NCBI GenBank assembly: GCA_030669445.1
Contig: DAOVDP010000003.1
Span: 1 to 20,090, forward strand
DNA from: Candidatus Latescibacterota bacterium
GTDB lineage: Bacteria; Latescibacterota; MVCY01
Length of the DNA stretch: 20,090 nucleotides
Direction: 5' to 3'
Shown in pieces: positions 7,098 to 13,824 of this stretch. The notes beneath the pieces are model-generated. The model did not search any database. It saw only the letters and a list, made by a program, of their open reading frames with translations, and was not told the origin of the DNA. Position numbers and translations under genes: made by a program. Each line of letters opens with the position of its first letter. Position 1 is the stretch's first letter.

Positions 7098-7892
7098 CTA
7101 AAAGTATGACAGGAAACCCTCTGGTAGACCCTCTGCCCCTTGTTGTACTGATATCTGTTCGTCAAAAACGAGACCATTCTGATCAAAGGCTATTGCAGAC
7201 AGAATATTGTTAACACCTGGATGTTCGCCAGCAGCTATCAATGTTCCTGCCACAAATTGAACAAGAAGCTTGTAAAAATATAAACGGCCCTTAAGCGAAT
7301 CTTGTGGAAAATTTATGCCAACATCCTTACGGAGCGTATCTGAATACCGCTCTATGCTGTCAAATAAAGCCGCAAAGTGAGGATGATATCCATTCCTAAG
7401 GTGCCCACAAAAACCATTTTCTAGCATATTTCGGAAATGCTTGTCAGTCCAACCTTGGTCTTCAGGATAATCATGATATAGTCGTAACTCATGTGCAGGT
7501 TCATTTGCGTGTCCACAGTGAACATGCCAAAGTCTTGGAAGAGCATCTTTGAAACCTGCAAGATGAAACCCACAAACCAATTCACTCCAGGGCCTACCTG
7601 CTTGCTCATGCTCTCCGTTCAGTTGTTGTGCCAGACGCTGGCCAATTATCTCCAGGCCGTCCTGTGAGCCGATACTAGACTCAAGGAAAGCGGCTATCCA
7701 CGAGTCTAATGGCTTTTCCCCCACTTGACCACAACCCCACATTGCTATCCCGACATTGGCTTTAGAGGTGTATTGAATCTTTGCCGCATCTGCACGTACA
7801 CCAACAATCTCAGCGTTTTGTAAAGTGGTAACTGCTGAATCACCGACCATAACAATTCCATGACGTGATACTTCGCTCACTACCAACGACAT
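7098..7892 (-). CDS. Proteasome-beta-like Ntn-hydrolase (inferred), Ser nucleophile candidate
   Basis: The 264-residue product begins MSLVVSEVSRHGIVMVGDSA. If Met is removed, Ser becomes residue 1 and Asp falls exactly at position 17 in a VxDS motif, the place of Asp17 in proteasome beta subunits and HslV. A Lys in DAAKIQY (mature residue 37) resembles catalytic Lys33, and the following VGIAMWGCGQ resembles the (I/V)G(I/V)AxxG strand and turn after it. This suggests an N-terminal-nucleophile hydrolase, perhaps a peptidase assembling into rings. The C-terminal half (after ~100) is longer than usual and rich in His and aromatics, and I do not recognise it. No ATPase partner is nearby. The start is ATG with GAGGAG seven bases upstream. 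Assignment rests on motif spacing only; a structure prediction would settle it. Confidence 0.6.
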   Translation of the reverse strand: MSLVVSEVSRHGIVMVGDSAVTTLQNAEIVGVRADAAKIQYTSKANVGIAMWGCGQVGEKPLDSWIAAFLESSIGSQDGLEIIGQRLAQQLNGEHEQAGRPWSELVCGFHLAGFKDALPRLWHVHCGHANEPAHELRLYHDYPEDQGWTDKHFRNMLENGFCGHLRNGYHPHFAALFDSIERYSDTLRKDVGINFPQDSLKGRLYFYKLLVQFVAGTLIAAGEHPGVNNILSAIAFDQNGLVFDEQISVQQGAEGLPEGFLSYF

Positions 7893-7936
7893 CTACTCTT
7901 CTCCTCATTATTTTCAAAGCATTAGTGGATAACTAC

Positions 7937-7962
7937 GGATAAATGAAGTATGTCATTTATCC
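7937..7962. promoter_or_regulatory. Palindrome upstream of the Ntn-hydrolase gene
   Basis: GGATAAATGA (7937-7946) and TCATTTATCC (7953-7962) are perfect inverted 10-mers around six bases, 45 bases upstream of the minus-strand ATG at 7892. The position and dyad symmetry suit a repressor operator overlapping the promoter. It could also be a leader hairpin. Confidence 0.45.
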
Positions 7963-8127
7963 TCAACTACACCTGAAGGATATAGAAACCTACAGCAATT
8001 TATGTGATTGACCCTTAAGCTCATCTCCCGTCATTTCCTTTAAAGCTATCTTTCTGTCTTTTCATAATTATCGGCAATTTTTAAAAAAACTTTAGAATTC
8101 TCGACCCAAAGATCGATTTTTGAAATG

Positions 8128-8239
8128 CTCCCCAATTTACCTCCGTAGCCAAGTGGAAGATGCTATCAGTATACCTAAAGGGCGTTGCATGCTCGGTGTA
8201 TATGCAGGTTATATTCCATGCAATGCCCTCTGAGGGGAG
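8128..8239. repeat. Nested inverted-repeat element, possible structured RNA
   Basis: The inner arms GGGCGTTGCATG (8180-8191) and CATGCAATGCCC (8217-8228) match at 11 of 12 positions around 25 bases. The outer arms CTCCCC (8128-8133) and GGGGAG (8234-8239) enclose them. It lies 56 bases past the flavodoxin stop on that transcript. It may be a small palindromic element or an RNA structure; I do not recognise the family. Confidence 0.45.
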
Positions 8240-8295
8240 AGAACCCAAAATGTGCACTTTTGCTTGACCTTTAGCAAGTAGCAAGTTATGCGGAG

Positions 8296-8772
8296 TTACT
8301 GAAGTCTAATCATAAGTTGGGCTACTCTTTTGCCCAAAGATCGGCACTGCTGTTGGGACCGGTCATCAGGTGTTCCTACACTCACTGGACCGTAGTGGTC
8401 GCCCTGGCTGTTGCCCTGGATTATCATCCCGTGGACAAGCAGCATCTGCAAGGTGGCCAGAACGGTGGTCTCATTACCTCCGGCTACACCACCGGAAGAG
8501 GTAAAGGCCCCTCCTACTTTTCCTTCCAACTGCCCGTGATATTTGACACTTTCATCAAATAGGGCCTTTATCTCAGCGGCGGGGAGGCCGTAGTATGTTG
8601 GGGAGCCTACAATTATGCCGTCGACAGTCAACAGGTCCTCAGGCCGCGTATCCTGAACCTTCTTCACCTCCACCTCGATGCCATTCACCCCTGTTGCTCC
8701 TTCGGAGACAAAATGGGCCATCTTCTCGGTATTTCCCGTCCGGCTATAGTAGATGATAAGCAGCTTCGCCAA
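8296..8772 (-). CDS. Flavodoxin-like (NADPH-quinone reductase/WrbA type) protein
   Basis: The 158-residue product has a flavodoxin fold. The strand LLIIYYS leads into the FMN-phosphate loop SRTGNT (residues 10-15), then GSPTYYGLPA (56-65), which packs on the isoalloxazine ring, and GAFTSSGGVAGGNETT (88-103), typical of WrbA-type quinone reductases and related FMN reductases. It is shorter than classical WrbA (~200 aa), so its substrate is open: quinone reduction or electron transfer are both possible. It starts with TTG at 8770-8772, supported by AAAGGAGG eight bases upstream. The stop of the small upstream gene falls one base before this TTG, so translation is probably coupled. A good minus-strand promoter lies upstream of the pair (9085-9113). 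Confidence 0.85.
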   Translation of the reverse strand: MAKLLIIYYSRTGNTEKMAHFVSEGATGVNGIEVEVKKVQDTRPEDLLTVDGIIVGSPTYYGLPAAEIKALFDESVKYHGQLEGKVGGAFTSSGGVAGGNETTVLATLQMLLVHGMIIQGNSQGDHYGPVSVGTPDDRSQQQCRSLGKRVAQLMIRLQ

Positions 8773-8773
8773 T

Positions 8774-8962
8774 TCAATCGCCTCCTTTTGTTTGATATTT
8801 TTTGTTTTCTCTCAGATTCGCAACTGCTCTTTCGGCCTGCTCTCCTGATAATACTATCTCTCCCAGGAGAGGACAGTATAGCTTGACTACGGTTGTGCTC
8901 TTTTCGCCAGGGAAGTGGCCCAGTTGCTTCCTCTCCCGAAGTATCCTTGCCGTGCACTCCAC
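8774..8962 (-). CDS. Small conserved-looking protein coupled to the flavodoxin gene
   Basis: A 62-residue product starting with GTG at 8960-8962, with GGAGG seven bases upstream. Its TGA (8774-8776) ends one base before the TTG of the flavodoxin gene, whose Shine-Dalgarno lies inside this frame, so the two are likely co-translated. The sequence begins MECTARILRERKQLGHFP, has two Cys (3 and 30, the latter in KLYCPLLGE) and ends in a basic, polar tail; there is no signal or membrane segment. I do not recognise the family. Position, spacing and ribosome binding site argue that it is real. A role tied to the flavoprotein (partner or redox/metal site) is only a guess. Confidence 0.6.
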   Translation of the reverse strand: MECTARILRERKQLGHFPGEKSTTVVKLYCPLLGEIVLSGEQAERAVANLRENKKYQTKGGD

Positions 8963-9084
8963 AAAATCACCTCCCTGTTCAAAAAAGCCAAAGCTCCGAA
9001 ATTAAGCCAGATTATACTTATTGCCCTTCGACTCAAAGCGATTCTTTTCATAAATCGTCTACAAACACTCTGTCTTGTCGAGAA

Positions 9085-9113
9085 AAGATACAAACTGAAA
9101 GAAGAAAAGTCAA
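9085..9113 (-). promoter_or_regulatory. Sigma-70 type promoter for the small protein-flavodoxin pair
   Basis: On the minus strand TTGACT (9113-9108) and TATCTT (9090-9085) are 17 bases apart. The predicted transcript starts near 9078, about 115 nt before the GTG at 8962. It is divergent from the promoter at 9165. Confidence 0.6.
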
Positions 9114-9164
9114 GTGGAAAAAGGGTCGCTGCAGTGAGCGTTCCCTGAGAGCGCAATAAAATAC

Positions 9165-9193
9165 TTGACATCAGGGTGACTTATTGCTATTTT
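9165..9193 (+). promoter_or_regulatory. Sigma-70 type promoter upstream of porU
   Basis: TTGACA (9165-9170, consensus) and TATTTT (9188-9193) are separated by 17 bases. The only gene downstream on this strand is porU, over 500 bases away, so a long leader is implied. Confidence 0.6.
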
Positions 9194-9304
9194 TCTTACA
9201 ATCTGGAGATTGTTTGCCGCTGAGAGGTCTAACAAACCGCCCTTTGAACTCTCACTTTGCACTCTTTAAAGTGATACACTCACTTCATAGATATTACTGT
9301 TTCG

Positions 9305-9454
9305 GTGACCGTCAGTGTTCAATACATCATCTGGGATGAAATCTTAATTAGGGAGATCGCCTATCGAAAATTGTTCAAGGAATATCCGGATTATTTTTCC
9401 ATTTTAACCAATCCCTTTGGCGGCTTTTTTTCTTTGCCAACGAGGGAAAAGTAA
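9305..9454 (+). CDS. Doubtful small ORF in the porU leader
   Basis: A 49-codon frame from GTG 9305 to TAA 9452-9454 reads like ordinary protein (for example REIAYRKLFKEYPDYFSIL, NPFGGFFSLP). There is no Shine-Dalgarno sequence before the GTG. It could be a small gene, a leader peptide, a remnant of a larger gene, or chance. I do not recognise it. Confidence 0.2.
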   Translation: MTVSVQYIIWDEILIREIAYRKLFKEYPDYFSILTNPFGGFFSLPTREK

Positions 9455-9668
9455 GGTTATCTGCCGTTTCCCTTATGGAGATTCCTCGAAATTTTGCAGG
9501 TTGGAGCTTTGTCCTATTTCCATAGTAGAATTTGCCTGATATACTGCGTAAGGCTTGAAACAGGATAATGTTGCACTAAAGCCCCATTCAGGTTTCAATC
9601 TCAGAGATTGTAATTAGGCTGGAATCCGGATATTCTCAGAACGGTCCCTCATCCGATGATAAACTACG

Positions 9669-9699
9669 TGCCGGATTGAATCAGGGATCCGGCATTTTT
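9669..9699 (+). terminator. Intrinsic-terminator hairpin before porU (possible attenuator)
   Basis: TGCCGGAT (9669-9676) and ATCCGGCA (9687-9694) form a perfect 8-bp GC-rich stem with a 10-nt loop, followed directly by TTTTT (9695-9699). It has the form of a Rho-independent terminator. It lies 21 bases before the likely porU start. The 5' arm can pair instead with upstream AATCCGG (9623-9629) or ATCCG (9651-9655). Confidence 0.65.
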
Positions 9700-9720
9700 G
9701 TCAAAAGGGGAAAGAAACGA

Positions 9721-12700
9721 TTGCGCGGAGGATATAACAGAAAAAGCGATCCACGTAGCTTACGCTGGCCTCTCCCTGGTTTGTCTTTCTTGGTCTTGTC
9801 GCTGATGTTCAGCGTCTCTGTCGCCCAGGAGGTGAAGGTCCTGGAGTGTGATGATGCTGGTATTGTTCTTTCTTACCAGCCTGGGGAATTAACCAGAGGG
9901 ACAGTTGACACCGATTCTGGAGAGGCTGAAATTCTTCAGCTCAGCGACTGTGGGATGACCGATAAGGTGGGCTACCCTATGCTGCCGAAGAGATCGGTGC
10001 TGGTGGGTATTCCTCTGGAGGTAGAACTGAGACTCCAGATAATCAGTTCGAGATCGGTTGTCCAGAGGGGCTATTCTGTTGCCCCTGTTCCCCAACTGGT
10101 GAGAGAAAAGACAGATGGAGAAATCTTCTTTGAGGAACGTTTTGTTAGAGACCCTCAAGCATATTCGGATACCTTCTTTTCTCCTCCGCAAGTAGCCGCT
10201 TTGGGAAAGCCGGGTTTCCTTCGAGATCAAAGGGTAGTGGATATTGTCTTCTGGCCGGTCAGGTATAATCCAGTGCGACAGGAGATCGAAAGATGTGAAG
10301 AGATAGTGATCAAATTGCTATTCTCTCCTCCGGCCAGGCGGACAGGTTTCTTAGAACTTCCCCTGAATGAGGAAAACGAAGATCTTTATCGCCAGGTTTT
10401 GGTCAACTACCAGTTGGCTCGGAAGTGGCGACTGCAGGCCGTCCAGAGGCGCCCGCTTGCTGGTGAAGTCTCCTTCCCACCCGGCAGATATCTGAAGATC
10501 AATGTGAAGACCGATGGGATATATTGCCTCAGGTGGAATGATCTGAAGGAAGCAGGGATTGATCTTGATCAGTTCGATACCAGGACAATCAAGATGTATT
10601 ACGGAGGGGGCAGGGAGTTGCCTCGGGACCCGTCTGTGTCTCCGCCCCAGTGGCAACAGATCCCGATCGTGGTGGACACTACCTCGGGCTACATCCTCTT
10701 CTACGGAAACGGCCTTTCCGGTTGGGATTATGACAAGCAGGCTAAAGATTTCACTCATTTTATAAACCATAACGCACGGCAAAATTGTTACTGGTTGACC
10801 CTGGAGGGCACAGAATCAGGCAAACGGATGGTCTGCAGAGATGGGATCCCCTGGCGAAAGGAGGTGTTTCCCCCGCAGGGTTTTCGGGCCAGGATTCATC
10901 AGGAGACAGAACGTTACTGTACCTGGGCTGACGAGACAGGAGGGTCAGGAATTGAGTGGTATTGGGATAAATTCTCTGAGGCATCAGGGGAGAAAAGGTA
11001 TCCATTTCTCACCTTTTATCCCGACCTAACCGACACCTGCCTGATCAAGATAAGACTATTGAAGGGAGCAGGGAAGAGCCATCTCCTGCAGGCATCATTG
11101 AATGATGAATTAGTGAAGCTAATACCATTTGGGGATTTTGGCAACACAGTAACTACTTTAGAGACAACAGGCCTGCTCAAGGCCGGAAGCAACTATCTGG
11201 GTATAAAAGAGTTGATCGAGGGTTCCAAACTACGACTGGACTGGTTTGAGGTAGAGTACACAGAGAAGTTTACAGCCGAGACAGGGGAGCTTTTCTTCAC
11301 CGCCCCTCTTTCCTCAGAGGTGACCGAGTTCAGAATTGCGGAAGTCAATTCTGAAGATAAAGTTCGTATATTCGAGGTTTCAGTTCCATTTGAGGTGACT
11401 CAGATTAGCGGAGACTTAGGAGCGGATGGGATATTGACATTCCAAGATTCTCTCCGCTCAGATATCCCCCGGCAGTACTATGTCATCTCTGAAGCGAAGT
11501 GGAAAACTCCGGAAAACATCGCCATTTATGAAAACACCCTGGATCTCAGGGAGGATATAGAAGAACTGGATCAGGTTATTATCACCCACCCCGACTTTTG
11601 GGAGGCGGCTCAAAGACTTGTCCACTGGCGTTCCCAACGGGGATTCAACTCAATGGCAGTCAGTGTGGATGATATTTACAACCAGTTCTCCTGGGGACTC
11701 TTCGATCCCACCGCCATCCGTGACTTCCTTAAGTACTTAAGAGAAAACGGTAATCCCAATTTGCTATATGTTCTTTTACTTGGAGACGGTTGTTACGATT
11801 ATAAAAACAACTCCGGCATAAGTCCCGGCAACTGGGTTCCCCCTTATGAACAGGGGGCTGTTACCACAGACGATTGGTTTGTCTGTTTCGACGAGGATAG
11901 CTTTTTGCTCAGCATGGGGGTGGGAAGACTGCCCGCTCAGAGTGAACAAGAAGCAGAAGTTATGGTAAACAAGATCATTGATTACGAGCGCAGAAGCTCT
12001 CCTGGGGTCTGGCAAAATACGGCTATCTTGGTAGCAGATGACGACCATGTTCGAGGTAGATACGACGGGATCGTTGATTATACTCGTGACACCGAAAGTA
12101 TCGCTCTCTCCTTTCTTCCCCAGACTTTGGATCAGGTGAAGGTATACCTTACGGAGTATCCATTAGATTCGTTCGGCCAAAAGCCGAAAGCCAGGAAAGA
12201 GTTTATTGAGGCTTTTAACCAGGGAGCTCTTCTGATCAACTTCGTTGGACATGCTAACTACACTACCTTGACTCACGAGAGTCTGTTCGAGGCAGCCACA
12301 GATATCTCCCTGTTAAACAACGGTCAGCGTTTTCCCCTGTTCTTCGGATCCACCTGCAGTATCGCCCATTTTGACCATCCGGTCAATGAGACCATTTGTG
12401 AGAAGCTCCTGCGAAGTGATAGTGGCGGCCTGATAGCTGCTATTGGGCCTACCAGAATGGCCTACAATGCACCTAATGTCCAATTTAATAAACTTTTCTA
12501 CCAACAACTCTTTCCATCTCTGAGTCTACCCCAGAGGGTAGGCAAGGCGCTGTTAGAGGCAAAGCTGTTAATGGGAAGAAGTGGTAATACCCAAAAAATT
12601 ATACTCTTAGGTGATCCGGCCCTTTCCTTGGCGATGCCCCAGATGAAGGTCGACCTCTCAGTGACCCCGGACACCCTTAGAGCCTTAGGCGAGGTTAATG

Positions 12701-13650
12701 TCTCCGGGAGACTGCCAGATGGAGATTTCAACGGCAAGTGCTCTCTTAGGGTTTTTGACTCTGCCAGACATGTTACCTATAACAGCCCGAAAGGTCGCTC
12801 AGTGCAATATTGGCTCCCCGGCTCTCCTTTGTTCCGAGGGATTTTCTCCGTAGAAGATGAACGATTTCAGCACAAAGTGCGCATCCCCAAGGACATCTCC
12901 TATGGCAGCCAAAGAGGCAGAGTAAGTGTCTTCGTCTGGAATGAACAGGCCGACGGTTGTGGTAAGATTGACTCCCTCTATGTGGGAGGCACTGCCTATG
13001 TGTCAAACGAAGACGCCCAAGGTCCCGATATTACCATCGGCATACAAGGGCAAAATTTCGCAGACGGCGATTACACAGGAACTTCCCCTATCATCCAGGC
13101 TACTATAAAGGATGAGAGTGGCATCAACATCACCGGAGAAATCGGCCACGAGATAACCATAACCGTGGATAAGGTGGGTATATACGATGTGACAAAATAC
13201 CTTGTCTGTCAGAATTCTTACCAACAGGGATTCCTCCAGTACCAACTGGAAAGCTTAAGTGAAGAAGAGCATACTGTTACCCTTAAAGCCTGGGACACTT
13301 TTAATAACTCTGCCACTGAGACCGTGACCATGGTAGTGGCCTCTGAAGAGAGATTTTCCATCAGAAGCCCCCTCTGCTATCCCAACCCGATGGACTCTGA
13401 GACAGTCTTCACCTATGAATTGACCCAGCCAGCACAACAGGTAAAGGTAAAAGTCTTTTCCATCTCTGGCAGATTGATAGACGAGTTCGAGGGAGAGATT
13501 ACCCGAGGCTATAACCGAGCCCCCCGAGGGCAGCCCTCTTGGATTCCCCCGGTTCCACTGGCCAATGGAGTCTACCTTTACAAAATAATAGCCAAGAACT
13601 CCGATGGCAAAAAGGCAGAAGTGATCGAGAAATTGAGTGTGTTACGGTAA
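9721..13650 (+). CDS. porU: PorU-like type IX secretion system sortase (peptidase C25)
   Basis: PorU cuts the C-terminal sorting domain from T9SS cargo at the cell surface and attaches the cargo to the outer membrane. No ATG suits the start. I chose TTG at 9721 (1309 aa) with AAAGGGG upstream and a signal peptide (SFLVLSLMFSVSVA). An in-frame TTG at 9676 has no Shine-Dalgarno sequence and lies inside a terminator stem. Residues ~1-600 are a long beta-rich region with YILFYGNGLSGWDYD. The gingipain-type C25 domain follows (~617-960), with LLGDGCYDY, VGRLPAQSEQEAE, catalytic His844 in FVGHAN and Cys879 in GSTCS, both present. Ig-like segments come next. Residues ~1219-1309 form its own T9SS sorting-type domain (CYPNPMDSETVF, KVFSISGRLID, NGVYLYKI). 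porV follows after 174 bases, a neighbour pair known in Bacteroidetes. Confidence 0.88.
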   Translation: MRGGYNRKSDPRSLRWPLPGLSFLVLSLMFSVSVAQEVKVLECDDAGIVLSYQPGELTRGTVDTDSGEAEILQLSDCGMTDKVGYPMLPKRSVLVGIPLEVELRLQIISSRSVVQRGYSVAPVPQLVREKTDGEIFFEERFVRDPQAYSDTFFSPPQVAALGKPGFLRDQRVVDIVFWPVRYNPVRQEIERCEEIVIKLLFSPPARRTGFLELPLNEENEDLYRQVLVNYQLARKWRLQAVQRRPLAGEVSFPPGRYLKINVKTDGIYCLRWNDLKEAGIDLDQFDTRTIKMYYGGGRELPRDPSVSPPQWQQIPIVVDTTSGYILFYGNGLSGWDYDKQAKDFTHFINHNARQNCYWLTLEGTESGKRMVCRDGIPWRKEVFPPQGFRARIHQETERYCTWADETGGSGIEWYWDKFSEASGEKRYPFLTFYPDLTDTCLIKIRLLKGAGKSHLLQASLNDELVKLIPFGDFGNTVTTLETTGLLKAGSNYLGIKELIEGSKLRLDWFEVEYTEKFTAETGELFFTAPLSSEVTEFRIAEVNSEDKVRIFEVSVPFEVTQISGDLGADGILTFQDSLRSDIPRQYYVISEAKWKTPENIAIYENTLDLREDIEELDQVIITHPDFWEAAQRLVHWRSQRGFNSMAVSVDDIYNQFSWGLFDPTAIRDFLKYLRENGNPNLLYVLLLGDGCYDYKNNSGISPGNWVPPYEQGAVTTDDWFVCFDEDSFLLSMGVGRLPAQSEQEAEVMVNKIIDYERRSSPGVWQNTAILVADDDHVRGRYDGIVDYTRDTESIALSFLPQTLDQVKVYLTEYPLDSFGQKPKARKEFIEAFNQGALLINFVGHANYTTLTHESLFEAATDISLLNNGQRFPLFFGSTCSIAHFDHPVNETICEKLLRSDSGGLIAAIGPTRMAYNAPNVQFNKLFYQQLFPSLSLPQRVGKALLEAKLLMGRSGNTQKIILLGDPALSLAMPQMKVDLSVTPDTLRALGEVNVSGRLPDGDFNGKCSLRVFDSARHVTYNSPKGRSVQYWLPGSPLFRGIFSVEDERFQHKVRIPKDISYGSQRGRVSVFVWNEQADGCGKIDSLYVGGTAYVSNEDAQGPDITIGIQGQNFADGDYTGTSPIIQATIKDESGINITGEIGHEITITVDKVGIYDVTKYLVCQNSYQQGFLQYQLESLSEEEHTVTLKAWDTFNNSATETVTMVVASEERFSIRSPLCYPNPMDSETVFTYELTQPAQQVKVKVFSISGRLIDEFEGEITRGYNRAPRGQPSWIPPVPLANGVYLYKIIAKNSDGKKAEVIEKLSVLR

Positions 13651-13706
13651 CTTACTGGTGATTGGTGAGATTCTGTCGAAAAATACTCGAACACTTTGGC
13701 CACAAA

Positions 13707-13789
13707 GCCACAAAGACACCAAGATTAAATAATAAATTTTCTACTTCTATTAAGGGTCTGTTCTCTTTGTGTCTTCGTGTCTTTGTGGC
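13707..13789. repeat. CACAAAG/CTTTGTG inverted repeat between porU and porV
   Basis: GCCACAAAGACACCAAGA (13707-13724) and TCTTCGTGTCTTTGTGGC (13772-13789) are inverted copies with one mismatch in 18 around 47 AT-rich bases. A partial extra CCACAAAG lies just upstream. Repeats of this wording are common in many bacterial genomes (from memory). It probably forms a hairpin in the porU-porV transcript. Confidence 0.7.
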
Positions 13790-13824
13790 AGGTTTGAAAC
13801 CAACTAAAGAAGGAGGTAACGAAG

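Larger units (their letters stand above)
7893..8295. other. Intergenic region with strong inverted repeats
   Basis: No convincing gene. The region holds a perfect 10-bp inverted repeat at 7937-7962 close to the Ntn-hydrolase start, and a larger nested inverted repeat at 8128-8239 near the flavodoxin end. A 67-codon frame on the minus strand lacks a Shine-Dalgarno sequence and overlaps the structured element. Confidence 0.6.
8963..9720. other. Divergent intergenic region and long porU leader
   Basis: About 750 bases without a clear gene. They contain a minus-strand promoter (9085-9113), a plus-strand promoter (9165-9193), one doubtful 49-codon frame (9305-9454), several hairpins and an intrinsic-terminator-like structure (9669-9699) just before porU. 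A 13-base sequence GAATATCCGGATT (9380-9392) recurs inverted at 9623-9635. Confidence 0.6.

Noticed and set aside
8142..8230. tRNA-like stretch (GTAGCCAAGTGG and GGTTATATTCC)
   Set aside because: No acceptor stem, anticodon stem or T-arm can be assembled at the right spacing; the pairing seen is one large inverted repeat instead.
8081..8284. 67-codon minus-strand ORF
   Set aside because: No Shine-Dalgarno sequence, no recognisable protein features, and it is explained by the inverted repeat it overlaps.
9676..9720. TTG at 9676 as the porU start
   Set aside because: It has no Shine-Dalgarno sequence and lies within the terminator stem; TTG at 9721 has AAAGGGG upstream and leaves a normal signal peptide.
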